Shown here one piece after another: positions 1 to 8,143 of a stretch of 64,000 nucleotides of DNA. The position numbers and the translations under genes are program-made. This stretch comes from Ignavibacteriales bacterium (lineage in GTDB: Bacteria > Bacteroidota > Ignavibacteria > Ignavibacteriales > Ignavibacteriaceae). Every line of letters starts with the position of its first letter. Within the stretch, counting starts at the first letter, position 1. Under the pieces are notes generated by a model, which saw only the letters and a program-made list of their open reading frames with translations, was not told the DNA's origin and ran no database searches. Where the stretch lies: NCBI GenBank assembly GCA_016709765.1, contig JADJMD010000013.1, positions 1,054,001-1,118,000 on the forward strand, written 5' to 3'.

Positions 1-49
1 TATTGTGGTCATATGTTTTAATAATTACTTTAATAAAAAATCGTTTTAA

Positions 50-2026
50 TTATATATCAAGATTAGCATACTTAGCATGCTTTTCTATAAATGCACGTCT
101 TGGTTCAACGGCGTCACCCATTAGTGTTTCAAAAATCTTATCTGCTGCCGCTGCGCTTTCTACATTTACTTGCAACACTGTTCTAGTTTCCGGGTTCATT
201 GTTGTTGACCAAAGCTGTTCTGGATTCATTTCTCCTAATCCTTTATAACGAGAAATGGTAACGCCCTTTGGCTGTCCTTCTTCATCAACCTCGCTGTCAT
301 CTTCAACTACTCCTGCTTTTGCTTTTATATCTTTTCTAAACTGCTTTAAAACTTTATCTCTCTCTTCATCATCAAAGGCATAATGTTCTTCTTTCCCCTT
401 CTTTACTTTGTACAACGGCGGTTGCGCAATATAAACCTTTCCGGATGTTATAAGTTCTTTCATGTGCCGGTATAAGAAAGTGAGAAGTAATGTTCGAATA
501 TGGCTTCCATCAACATCCGCATCCGTCATCAGGATAATTTTTCCATATCGTGATTTTGCCGCATCAAACTCATCCCCAATTCCAGCACCAAGTGCGGCAA
601 CCATTGTTTGAATTTCCTGGTTTTCTAAAATCTTATTAAGTTTTGCTTTTTCTACGTTAAGAATTTTTCCTTTGATTGGAAGTATCGCCTGGAATCTTCT
701 ATCTCTGCCTTGTTTTGCTGAACCGCCCGCAGAGTCGCCTTCAACGATATAAATTTCACAATGCTCTGGGTCGTTGATGGAACAATCTGCAAGCTTACCT
801 GGCAAATGCATTGAGTCTAAAGCATTTTTTCTTCTGACAAGATCGCGGGCTTTACGAGAGGCTTCTCTTGCTTCTGCAGCACGCATACATTTTTCAATTA
901 TTTTTTTCCCAATCGAGGGGTTTTCTTCCAGATATTCTGATAATTTTTCACCAACTATAGTTTCAACAACTGATTTTACTTCGCTGTTACCAAGTTTAGT
1001 TTTTGTTTGTCCTTCAAATTGCGGCTCCATAACCTTTACAGAAATTACAGCAGTAAGTCCCTCGCGAAAATCATCTCCGGTTAGAGTTATTTTGTTGTTC
1101 TCTTTAATCAACCCATTTTTGTATGCGTAGTTGTTTAGCGTTCTAGTAAGTGCTGTTCTAAATCCAACTAGGTGGGTTCCGCCTTCAATTGTATTAATGT
1201 TATTTACATACGAGTGTACATTTTCCGAGTATGAGTCGCTGTATTCAAAAGAAATTTCAACAGGTGTGTTTTCTTTTTCGCCCTCAATATATACCGGCTT
1301 GTGTAACACTGTTCTCTGTTCATCGAGATATTTAACAAAGTCTATAAGTCCGCCCTTAAATCTAAAGGTTTCTTCCTGCCCATCATTTTCATCTTTCAGA
1401 ATCATCGTTACTTCTTTGTTCAGATAAGCAAGTTCGCGTAATCTCTCAGAGACTGTTTCAAAATTAAATTTTGTTGTTTTAAATATTTCGCCGTCTGGCT
1501 TAAAATTAATCGTGGTTCCTGTTTGGTTACCCTTGTATGTCCCTGTTTGTTTTACCTTTTCAACCGGTATTCCCTGATGGTATTCCTGAAAATAAATTTT
1601 ATTATCTCTTCTTATTTCCGCGGTCATTTTTTCAGATAGTGCGTTGACAACCGAAACACCAACTCCGTGCAATCCACCGGAAACCTTATATGAATCTTTG
1701 TCAAATTTTCCGCCAGCGTGAAGGACTGTCATAACAACTTCAAGTGCAGAGCGCTTTTCTTCCGGGTGCATATCAACAGGAATTCCTCTACCATGATCCT
1801 CAACTGAAACGCTTCCGTCTTTTTTAATTGTAACAATAACTCGATCATTATATCCACCTAATGCCTCGTCAATACTATTATCAACCACTTCGTTTATAAG
1901 GTGATGGAGACCGCGAGAACTAACATCGCCAATGTACATTGCCGGGCGCTTACGAACAGCTTCGAGTCCCTTTAAAACATTTATATTTTTTGCACTGTAA
2001 TCATTATTGTTTTGAACTTTAGCCAT
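50..2026 (-). CDS. gyrB: DNA gyrase subunit B
   Basis: ATPase subunit of DNA gyrase, which with GyrA introduces negative supercoils. The 658-residue protein is the usual length for the short GyrB type that lacks the enterobacterial insert. Visible motifs are the GHKL ATPase set (EVVDNSIDEA near residue 46, DHGRGIP, GGLHGVGVSVVNALS) and the TOPRIM domain (EGDSAGGSAKQGRDR, then DADVDGSHIRTLLLTF), ending in the conserved RYKGLGEMNPEQLW and EPRRAFIE blocks. It is the last gene of the leftward run dnaA-dnaN-recF-dciA-gyrB, 24 bp after dciA. ParE is the only realistic alternative, but the position beside recF favours GyrB. Confidence 0.97.
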   Translation of the reverse strand: MAKVQNNNDYSAKNINVLKGLEAVRKRPAMYIGDVSSRGLHHLINEVVDNSIDEALGGYNDRVIVTIKKDGSVSVEDHGRGIPVDMHPEEKRSALEVVMTVLHAGGKFDKDSYKVSGGLHGVGVSVVNALSEKMTAEIRRDNKIYFQEYHQGIPVEKVKQTGTYKGNQTGTTINFKPDGEIFKTTKFNFETVSERLRELAYLNKEVTMILKDENDGQEETFRFKGGLIDFVKYLDEQRTVLHKPVYIEGEKENTPVEISFEYSDSYSENVHSYVNNINTIEGGTHLVGFRTALTRTLNNYAYKNGLIKENNKITLTGDDFREGLTAVISVKVMEPQFEGQTKTKLGNSEVKSVVETIVGEKLSEYLEENPSIGKKIIEKCMRAAEAREASRKARDLVRRKNALDSMHLPGKLADCSINDPEHCEIYIVEGDSAGGSAKQGRDRRFQAILPIKGKILNVEKAKLNKILENQEIQTMVAALGAGIGDEFDAAKSRYGKIILMTDADVDGSHIRTLLLTFLYRHMKELITSGKVYIAQPPLYKVKKGKEEHYAFDDEERDKVLKQFRKDIKAKAGVVEDDSEVDEEGQPKGVTISRYKGLGEMNPEQLWSTTMNPETRTVLQVNVESAAAADKIFETLMGDAVEPRRAFIEKHAKYANLDI

Positions 2027-2050
2027 TTAAGTTTTTTTCCTTTTAATTCT

Positions 2051-2347
2051 TTACTTGGCCGAAAATTTAATTCTATTAATTCTTTCTTGACCGTAATATG
2101 AATTTATTTTTTCTATTATTTCTTTTTCTTTAAACTTTAATTCGTTTCGCCATGCCGCATTTTCAACTTTAAGGGTAAGTGTTGAGAATTGTGCGCTCCT
2201 AGCTTTTGCAACTTTTGTAAATTCGGGAAATATCTTTTCAAAATCGTTAACAACATCGTTTTCAACTATAACGCTTCTGATGTTTTTTAATGCCGGATCA
2301 TTATTAAAAACATCTTTAATGCTTCTAAAGCCATCAGGCATAGGCAA
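2051..2347 (-). CDS. dciA: DciA-like DUF721 protein
   Basis: Small 98-residue DUF721 family protein. In bacteria without DnaC/DnaI loaders this family (DciA) helps load the replicative helicase at the origin. The C-terminal half has the family pattern: a VEN-AAWRNELKFKEKEII segment followed by a tail rich in basic and aromatic residues (YYGQERINRIKFSAK). The start overlaps the end of recF by 14 bp, so the two are probably translationally coupled. The family call rests on length, this pattern and the recF-gyrB location. The loader role is inferred from the family. Confidence 0.8.
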   Translation of the reverse strand: MPMPDGFRSIKDVFNNDPALKNIRSVIVENDVVNDFEKIFPEFTKVAKARSAQFSTLTLKVENAAWRNELKFKEKEIIEKINSYYGQERINRIKFSAK

Positions 2348-3443
2348 TGTTTCCGTTATCTAATTTTATTATTAAATCTTTTTCGTCTTTTTTAAGAAAA
2401 GAAAAATCAGCAAAATCTGTAAGGGTTATAAATGCTTGCCCAACCTCTTTAAGATATTCACTTATTTTTCCGGCACGATAAGCATCAAGCTCACCAAAGA
2501 CATCATCCAAAAGAAAAATTGGTGTTTTTCCGCTTGCATCTTTTAAATAAAAAAACTCTGCAAACCTCAGTGCTGTCTGAAACGTCTTATGTTGTCCTTG
2601 CGAACCATATGTTCTTAAGTTTATTTCATTTATCGTAAAAATAAAATCATCTCTATGCGGACCAACTAGATTAACAGAGCGTCTTATCTCTTCGTTTCTT
2701 TTATCTTCAATAAGAGATTTAAATGTATTGACAATTTCATCCTCGCTGCAGCCGTCAAGGAAATAATATTGTATAGTTGGATTTTCTTTATTGCCTATAA
2801 TTTTATTATAGGATTCTGATATATAAGTACTAAACCTTTTAATAAAATTATTTCTATAATTAATTAATTCTACTCCATTTTCAATTAACTTTTCAGTCCA
2901 GGCGTCTAGTTCAGCTACAGCACTCTTTGAAAATCCTTCTCTTAATCTATTTAAAACAACTGAGCGCTGTTTAAGAGTTTTATTATAATCCAACAGAATG
3001 TTTAAGTAAGTGCTGCTTGCCTGAGAAATAACAGAATCAACGAGCTTTCTTCTTTCTGCTGGAGAGCCCTGTGTAATGGCATGATCCGCAGGAGTTAAAA
3101 TAACAACTGGGAATTTTCCGATTACTTGCGAACTTCTTGAAATCAATTTTTCGTTTTGAAAATAATATTTGTGGTTTTCTTGCACAGAAAAAAAAACTCT
3201 AATCTTATCTTCTGTTATATCATTAAAAAAACCATTTACCTCAAAATCATTATCACTAAAACTTACGGCTTCAATATCTTTTGCATAAAAACTTTTAGTT
3301 GTGCAAAGATAATATGCCGCTTCTAACACTGAGGTTTTTCCTTGTCCGTTTCCCCCAACGATGTAATTTAGTGTATCAGAAAAGGTAAGGTTAATATTCT
3401 TATGAATTCTAAAATTCCTTAGAGATAAACGAGACAGGATCAT
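2334..3443 (-). CDS. recF: DNA replication and repair protein RecF
   Basis: SMC-like ATPase that, with RecO and RecR, loads RecA onto gapped single-stranded DNA. At 369 residues it has normal family length. The Walker A motif GGNGQGKTSVLEA is near residue 31, the ABC-type signature appears as YGSQGQHKT, and the Walker B/D-loop as PIFLLDDVFGELD. Only one base separates it from the dnaN stop, and its 3' end overlaps dciA, so it sits in a tight replication operon. Confidence 0.96.
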   Translation of the reverse strand: MILSRLSLRNFRIHKNINLTFSDTLNYIVGGNGQGKTSVLEAAYYLCTTKSFYAKDIEAVSFSDNDFEVNGFFNDITEDKIRVFFSVQENHKYYFQNEKLISRSSQVIGKFPVVILTPADHAITQGSPAERRKLVDSVISQASSTYLNILLDYNKTLKQRSVVLNRLREGFSKSAVAELDAWTEKLIENGVELINYRNNFIKRFSTYISESYNKIIGNKENPTIQYYFLDGCSEDEIVNTFKSLIEDKRNEEIRRSVNLVGPHRDDFIFTINEINLRTYGSQGQHKTFQTALRFAEFFYLKDASGKTPIFLLDDVFGELDAYRAGKISEYLKEVGQAFITLTDFADFSFLKKDEKDLIIKLDNGNIAYA

Positions 3444-3444
3444 C

Positions 3445-4554
3445 TTAATTGTTCAAACGCACCGGCATAAGCAACATCATAATATCTTCATTCTCATTAT
3501 TTTTTACAGGCTCAATAATGCTTGCTTTTGTTGGAGAGTGAAGTTTAAATATTACTTGATCACCAACAAGATGTGATAAAATATCATTAACATAAGTTGT
3601 ATTAAAACCAATATCCATAGGATCACCTTTATAATCACACTGAATATTTTCCTTGGCATCAGAACCGTGATCAATGTCTTCTGCTGATACTTCTAATGAA
3701 TTTTCACTAATAGAAAACTTAACCTGTTTGGAATTTGATGTGGAAAACAGCATCATTCTTTTTACCGCAGACAATAACTCTGCTCTGTTTACAGTTAGAA
3801 AATTTTCATTCTCCAAAGGAATTACGCTACCGTAGGAGGGATATTTTTCACCTATCAGGCGACTAATAAATTCAAGATCGTTAATTATGAATGAAGCATA
3901 TGTTTTACTTAAATAAATTTTTACATCTGCATCGCCTAATTGTTTTAATAAAACCGAAATTGCTCTTTCAGGAATTATATACTGATCCTGCGTATCTGAA
4001 GCAAAAGATTTATTAATAAACTTTACTAACCTGTGGCCATCAGTTGCTACAAATCTTAATCCTTCTTTTGAAAATTCCACTAATGTTCCTGTCATTGCAG
4101 GGCGCATATCTTCTTTGCTCATTGCAAAAGATGTTTGCTCAAGCGATTTTTTTAGATCGTTGCCATTTATAATAAGTTCTTTTTCTTTAGACACTGAAGC
4201 AATTTCAGGAAAATCTTCTGAAGGAGAATAACTTAAGCCATAAATGCCTTTATCCGTTGTGATTTTTATTTTCCCCTTACCATCAACTAAAAAGTTTACT
4301 TGTGTATCTTCCAATGATCTAACGATATCATAAAGCAATCTGGCTGGAACAACTATTTTAATATTTTTTTCCGCAGCCACGTTTAATGATGAACGCAATG
4401 CAATTTCAAGATCGGTTGCGCTAACTGTAAGCGAACCATCTTTTATTTCGAACAGAAAGTTTTCCAATATAGGCATTGGCGTGCGTGATGGAACAGCAGG
4501 AATAATTTTGGCTAATAATTTTTCCAATATTTTGCTGTTTATCTTGAATTCCAT
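3445..4554 (-). CDS. dnaN: DNA polymerase III beta subunit (sliding clamp)
   Basis: The beta clamp encircles DNA and tethers polymerase III. The protein begins MEFKINSKILEKLL and ends in the conserved LLMPVRL tail, and shows three repeated clamp folds. An in-frame ATG lies 27 bp further upstream (4581), but a strong AAAGGAGAT ribosome-binding site sits just before the ATG at 4554, so I take that start (369 residues). It is followed after one base by recF. Confidence 0.96.
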   Translation of the reverse strand: MEFKINSKILEKLLAKIIPAVPSRTPMPILENFLFEIKDGSLTVSATDLEIALRSSLNVAAEKNIKIVVPARLLYDIVRSLEDTQVNFLVDGKGKIKITTDKGIYGLSYSPSEDFPEIASVSKEKELIINGNDLKKSLEQTSFAMSKEDMRPAMTGTLVEFSKEGLRFVATDGHRLVKFINKSFASDTQDQYIIPERAISVLLKQLGDADVKIYLSKTYASFIINDLEFISRLIGEKYPSYGSVIPLENENFLTVNRAELLSAVKRMMLFSTSNSKQVKFSISENSLEVSAEDIDHGSDAKENIQCDYKGDPMDIGFNTTYVNDILSHLVGDQVIFKLHSPTKASIIEPVKNNENEDIMMLLMPVRLNN

Positions 4555-4728
4555 ATAAAAATATCTCCTTTTGAAGCGCATAAAAATACTAAAAATAGAG
4601 GTAATTTCAATGAAAATTAAGAGATTAAATTTTAAAGGCGAGTTAGAATATTTATCAATTTAAAAATATAAAGGAGCTAAACTTTTTATAATTTAACTCC
4701 TTAAAAAAATGTAGTGATGCTCTATTTA

Positions 4729-5133
4729 CTATGGTGTTTCAAAAGGATCAGCTCTGTTTATATCATCTGACGAGGATAAAACACCAAACAGGGTATATTT
4801 TGCACTATCAGTAACACTAGTATAAACTAAAGAAATTTCAGTACCTGCAAGTAATTTCATTTCTCCAGCAATATCACCTGTTGCAGTGGCTGATGTTATA
4901 CCAAAAGGTAATTCGTAAACGGTTGAATATGCAAAAGTACCTTTTTTAAAATCATTTAAAATTAATGTTTCTCCTGCAGGAATATTATAAGCCTGACCAC
5001 GTAAAGTTAATATTACACCACCATCAGCAAGATTTCTAGTGGTAATTTTATTTTCAATAAATGGTTCACAACTGGTAAAAGTTATAATTGATATTGTAAC
5101 CAATGTGAAAAGAACTATTAATTGTTTTTTCAT
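4729..5133 (-). CDS. Small putative lipoprotein of unknown function
   Basis: A 134-residue protein that I do not recognise. It has a lipoprotein signal peptide starting MKKQLIVLF, with a FTSC lipobox and the acylated Cys at residue 22, so it should be anchored in a membrane facing the periplasm or outside. The rest is predicted beta-rich with no conserved motif. An in-frame ATG 15 bp upstream is less likely because GAGAGGA, a good ribosome-binding site, directly precedes the chosen ATG. It sits between dnaN and dnaA, where the two genes are usually adjacent, so it is probably a lineage-specific insertion. Confidence 0.7.
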   Translation of the reverse strand: MKKQLIVLFTLVTISIITFTSCEPFIENKITTRNLADGGVILTLRGQAYNIPAGETLILNDFKKGTFAYSTVYELPFGITSATATGDIAGEMKLLAGTEISLVYTSVTDSAKYTLFGVLSSSDDINRADPFETP

Positions 5134-5512
5134 TTTTTCCTCTCTCATTTTAGAATTTTATTAATGAGATAATATTGTTTCTCAAATTTTAAGTAATTCA
5201 ATTTATAAATCAATTAACACAATATTAATAATTAATATATATACATGTTTAATTAATAATAATAATAAGAATGTTAATATGTTAATAAGCTCTGTATTAT
5301 CTGTTTTTGTTTTATAATTAAACTATTAAATCAACACTTAAAGTTAATTATATATCTAATGAATATTAGGTTACCAACAGAGCTATTAGAAATCAGTAGT
5401 AGTTAACAATTTATATACCATTCATTCACAACTTATTAACAGCCCAAAAAGCTTAAATACTTAATAAAAACAAAGGTTCCAGAATAAGCCTCATAACAGT
5501 TAGGTAATTATT
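5134..5512. other. AT-rich intergenic region downstream of dnaA
   Basis: A 379-bp gap, extremely AT-rich around 5210-5300 with repeated TTAATA/AATAATAAT runs. There is one DnaA-box-like site with one mismatch, TCATTCACA at 5422-5430. It holds the promoter region of the lipoprotein gene. It could be an accessory half of a bipartite origin, since dnaA-flanking origins on both sides are known in other bacteria, but the box density is too low to claim that. Confidence 0.4.
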
Positions 5513-6928
5513 TCAGGAATAATTAAGCTCAATCTTATTTCTAATACTATCAATCAGTTCTTTCATAGAAAGATCATTATTTCGCATTTGTTCGATGCTG
5601 TTACAAGCATGTATTACAGTTGAATGATCTCTTCCTCCAAAGTGAAGCCCAATTGTTTTTAAAGAAGACTTTGTAAGTTCCTTAGCAAAGTACATCGCCA
5701 ACTGTCTGGCAAGAACAATTTCCTTTTTCCTGGTCTTCTCTCTTATCTTATTTTCAGCAATGTTTAAGTAATGACAAACAGCTTTACTTATGTCATCAAT
5801 TGTAATATTTATTTTTCTATCTGTTGCAATTTCTTTAACGGTTCTTTTTGCAAGTTCAATAGTAATTTCTTTAGAGTTTAAAGAGGCATTAGCTAATAAT
5901 TTTATTAAACACCCTTCAAGCTCACGTATATTAGAGGTAATACTTTCGGCTATAAACTCAAGAATATCTGTTGATATAGCCATTCCATATTCTTCTGCTT
6001 TGTTTTTTAGAATGGCAATTCTCATTTCAAGTTCCGGTGGCTGAATGTCAGCAGATAGTCCCCATTGAAATCTTGAAATTAATCTATCATCTAATCCTTT
6101 TAAATCTTTTGGTGGTTTGTCGCTGGAGAGAATAATTTGTTTTCTTGATTGATGAAGAGTGTTGAATATATGAAAAAACAAATCCTGAGTTTTTTCTTTA
6201 CCCATTAAAAACTGAATATCATCAATTATCAAAACATCCATATTTCTATAAAATCCAGAAAAATCATTAACCTTATTAGTTTGAATAGCTTCTACAAATT
6301 CCACCGTAAATGAATCAGAGGAAAGATAGATTACTTTTTTTTCTGGAAAATTTTCCAGAATGCTATTACCAATTGACTGTATAAGATGAGTTTTACCTAA
6401 TCCAACACCGCCATAAATGAAAAAAGGATTAAAAGAAGTTCCACCAGGATTATCGCTTATCGCACCAGCAGCGGCTCTTGCTAACTGATTGCCTTCGCCT
6501 TTAATAAAATTATCAAATTTGTAACGTGGATTAAGGTTTGTTTCATGTTCAGGTCTTTTTGTATTAATGGGTTTCGTTTTGCTCTCCTGAATGACAGGAT
6601 TATCTTTTGCTAATTCCTCTTTCTGCTCTTGTTCATCGGCAATTATGTATGAGAGCTTACCATCTTCACCAAGTACATCAAAAATTGTTCTTTTAACAAT
6701 TGTGCTAAAGTGTTCATCAATCCATTCCCAGAAAAATTGATTTGGAAGTTGAACTTTAAGATTTTTATCATTTACGCTAACAGGTCTGATTGGTAAAAAC
6801 CAAGTGTTGTAAGTCATTAAAGTAACGTTTTCTTTAATGCGGGTTAAACAGTTTTTCCAGAGCAAATTAGCCTCTGTAGTAGTAGCAGTACTGGTGGTTT
6901 CTAGATTGATAAATTTAGGGTTATCCAC
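5513..6928 (-). CDS. dnaA: Chromosomal replication initiator protein DnaA
   Basis: AAA+ initiator that binds DnaA boxes and melts oriC. The 471 residues contain the N-terminal DnaB-interaction domain, a linker, the AAA+ core (Walker A GGVGLGKTHL, Walker B LIIDDIQFL) and the C-terminal DNA-binding domain with the DnaA signature GGRDHSTVIHACNSIE. Translation starts at GTG. The first codons (GTG GAT AAC) lie within a perfect DnaA box read on the other strand (TTATCCACA, 6921-6929), and no Shine-Dalgarno sequence is evident. This suggests tight autoregulation by DnaA binding over the start. Confidence 0.97.
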   Translation of the reverse strand: MDNPKFINLETTSTATTTEANLLWKNCLTRIKENVTLMTYNTWFLPIRPVSVNDKNLKVQLPNQFFWEWIDEHFSTIVKRTIFDVLGEDGKLSYIIADEQEQKEELAKDNPVIQESKTKPINTKRPEHETNLNPRYKFDNFIKGEGNQLARAAAGAISDNPGGTSFNPFFIYGGVGLGKTHLIQSIGNSILENFPEKKVIYLSSDSFTVEFVEAIQTNKVNDFSGFYRNMDVLIIDDIQFLMGKEKTQDLFFHIFNTLHQSRKQIILSSDKPPKDLKGLDDRLISRFQWGLSADIQPPELEMRIAILKNKAEEYGMAISTDILEFIAESITSNIRELEGCLIKLLANASLNSKEITIELAKRTVKEIATDRKINITIDDISKAVCHYLNIAENKIREKTRKKEIVLARQLAMYFAKELTKSSLKTIGLHFGGRDHSTVIHACNSIEQMRNNDLSMKELIDSIRNKIELNYS

Positions 6929-6929
6929 A
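6921..6929 (+). promoter_or_regulatory. DnaA box over the dnaA start codon
   Basis: Perfect TTATCCACA. On the minus strand it covers the GTG initiation codon and the second codon of dnaA, so a bound DnaA could block transcription or translation initiation while also belonging to oriC. Confidence 0.75.
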
Positions 6930-6998
6930 ATAGTTGAAAGCGTATAAAGTGATAATTAAAATGAAAAATTCTTTTATTTAATAGAGCTAAAAAAACAA

Positions 6999-7015
6999 GT
7001 TAACAAGTTGTTAAC
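6999..7015. repeat. Perfect palindrome in oriC
   Basis: GTTAACAA-G-TTGTTAAC, a perfect 8-bp inverted repeat around one central base, located in the dnaA upstream region. It looks like a binding site for a dimeric regulator of dnaA or the origin. A second, 12-bp palindrome AAACAGCTGTTT lies at 7033-7044. Confidence 0.6.
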
Positions 7016-7122
7016 ATTATTAAACACCAGATAAACAGCTGTTTTTCAATGATTTACAAGGATTATTTTCATGTTATCAAACAAGCTAAGGTAATAATTA
7101 CCTGATTTTAAGATTACTTTAT

Positions 7123-7141
7123 TGTGTGAAACGTTTTCACA
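7123..7141. repeat. Inverted pair of DnaA-box-like sites
   Basis: TGTGTGAAACGTTTTCACA. Two near-consensus DnaA boxes in opposite orientation, each with one mismatch, form an imperfect palindrome 8 bp upstream of the perfect box at 7150-7158. Clustering of four box-like sites within 50 bp supports this as the core of oriC. Confidence 0.5.
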
Positions 7142-7260
7142 TTAAGAAGTTATCCACAGGTTATAAACACAAAAAGAACACACCAAAGATTAGTAAAAAA
7201 TAGATACAAAACTTTATATCGGCAAGTTTATTTAAATATATTTTTTTCTTTCGATTAAAA

Positions 7261-7492
7261 AAGTTTATCTATGTTATTTTGCTTAGCCTTTGCCAAGGCA
7301 AATACTTAGAAATTGCGCTAAAACAGTGCTCTTTATTAAAAATTATAAGTTGTTACGCCAAAGCAACCTCTTTTTATATAGAAGATTGAAGATACTTATT
7401 TTAGATTTAGTGCCAACTAAACTTTAAAATTGTTGGAAAAATTTGAATCTATCTATATTTTTGCAAACTTTATGTAAAATAGGAGTAACAAA
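7261..7492. other. Leader region upstream of rpmH
   Basis: AT-rich non-coding stretch between the origin core and rpmH. Apart from the promoter-like motif at 7433-7463 I see no ORF with a credible start and no clear hairpin. Confidence 0.4.
7433..7463 (+). promoter_or_regulatory. Candidate Bacteroidota-type promoter of rpmH
   Basis: TTG at 7433-7435, a 20-bp spacer, then TATTTTTG at 7456-7463. This fits the Bacteroidota -33/-7 consensus (TTTG and TANNTTTG) and lies 30 bp upstream of the rpmH start. Such motifs are frequent by chance in AT-rich DNA. Confidence 0.35.
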
Positions 7493-7639
7493 GTGAAAAG
7501 AACATTTCAGCCAAGCAACAGAAAAAGAAAAAATAAGCATGGCTTTAGAGAAAGAATGAAAACAAAAAACGGTAGAAAAGTTTTAGCAAGCCGAAGAGCA
7601 AAGGGAAGAAAAAAACTTACCGTTAGCGATGAGATGTAG
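7493..7639 (+). CDS. rpmH: 50S ribosomal protein L34
   Basis: A 48-residue, strongly basic protein with the L34 signature: KRTFQPSNRKRKNKHGFRERM near the N terminus, then GRKVLASRRAKGRKKL. It starts with GTG, preceded by AGGAG (7481-7485) at a good distance. It is the first gene of the rightward rpmH-rnpA-yidC run and part of the large ribosomal subunit. The C-terminal TVSDEM extension is slightly longer than in many L34 proteins. The gene is short and easily missed by length-filtered gene calling. Confidence 0.96.
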   Translation: MKRTFQPSNRKRKNKHGFRERMKTKNGRKVLASRRAKGRKKLTVSDEM

Positions 7640-7644
7640 TTATT

Positions 7645-8040
7645 TTGAAAAATTTTTCTTTATCCCAAAACGAAAGGGTTAAAAAGAAAAGTGATTTTGA
7701 AAAAATTTATAGCGCGGCAAATGTTTTGTTTAGTTCGGATCGATTGTTAAAGGTGCATTTTTTATGTGTTGATAGCGATACCTCAGAAGTAAAAATAGCT
7801 GCGGCAGTATCAAAAAAATCAGGCAAGGCTGTTTGGAGAAACAGGGTTAAGAGATTAATTAAAGAGTCTTACAGAATTAATAAGAATCCTTTATTAGAAA
7901 AAGTTTTAAATAAAAGCATTCATTTGTTTTTAGTTTTTTCTCCAAACAGACTATCTGAAGCGAGTAATAAGAATATATATTTGAGAGATATTTCTCCAGG
8001 TGTTGTTGAACTGATGAATAAAATCATACAACAGATTTAA
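7645..8040 (+). CDS. rnpA: Ribonuclease P protein component
   Basis: Protein subunit of RNase P, which supports the catalytic RNA in maturing tRNA 5' ends. The 131 residues include the hallmark RNR motif in WRNRVKRLIKESYR (about residues 72-85) and the N-terminal LSQNERVKKKSDFEKIY typical of RnpA. The start codon is TTG, five bases after the rpmH stop, so it is probably translationally coupled to rpmH. The C-terminal part is somewhat extended compared with minimal RnpA. Confidence 0.93.
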   Translation: MKNFSLSQNERVKKKSDFEKIYSAANVLFSSDRLLKVHFLCVDSDTSEVKIAAAVSKKSGKAVWRNRVKRLIKESYRINKNPLLEKVLNKSIHLFLVFSPNRLSEASNKNIYLRDISPGVVELMNKIIQQI

Positions 8041-8049
8041 TAGGTTATT

Positions 8050-8127
8050 TTGAAAAAAAAACTTCAAAAAAAAACTACACTTCATAGCACGCCGGAATTA
8101 ATTAAGATTTCTTCAACTGTAATTTAA
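8050..8127 (+). CDS. Possible 25-residue leader ORF
   Basis: TTG-started small ORF encoding a Lys-rich peptide beginning MKKKLQKKTTLHS, placed where yidD is often found between rnpA and yidC. Its start lies in the same 14-base context (GTTATTTTGAAAAA) as the rnpA start, repeated at 7639-7652 and 8044-8057. It has none of the YidD cysteine motifs and could be non-coding. It is listed only because of position and the repeated start context. Confidence 0.2.
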   Translation: MKKKLQKKTTLHSTPELIKISSTVI

Positions 8128-8143
8128 TATTAGAGTTTTATAG

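Larger units (their letters stand above)
6929..7260. other. Probable chromosomal replication origin (oriC)
   Basis: Region between divergent dnaA and rpmH with origin-like content. There is a perfect DnaA box TTATCCACA at 7150-7158 and another at the edge (6921-6929). Near-boxes are GTTTTCACA (7133-7141), TGTGTGAAA on the opposite strand (7123-7131) and TTATAAACA (7161-7169). Palindromes lie at 6999-7015 and 7033-7044. A very AT-rich stretch at about 7187-7260 is a candidate unwinding element. The dnaA/dnaN/recF/gyrB and rpmH/rnpA/yidC neighbours fit a classical origin. Function is inferred from layout. Confidence 0.75.

Noticed and set aside
3..248. ORF opposite gyrB at the left edge
   Set aside because: It is an antisense shadow of the gyrB 3' end and lacks any conserved features.
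5134..5512. A second origin segment downstream of dnaA
   Set aside because: It is AT-rich, but I found only one one-mismatch DnaA box, so it does not reach the density needed.
8050..8127. The 25-codon ORF as a YidD gene
   Set aside because: YidD is longer, about 70-85 residues, with a conserved CRF-type cysteine motif that is missing here. I list it only as a low-confidence small ORF.
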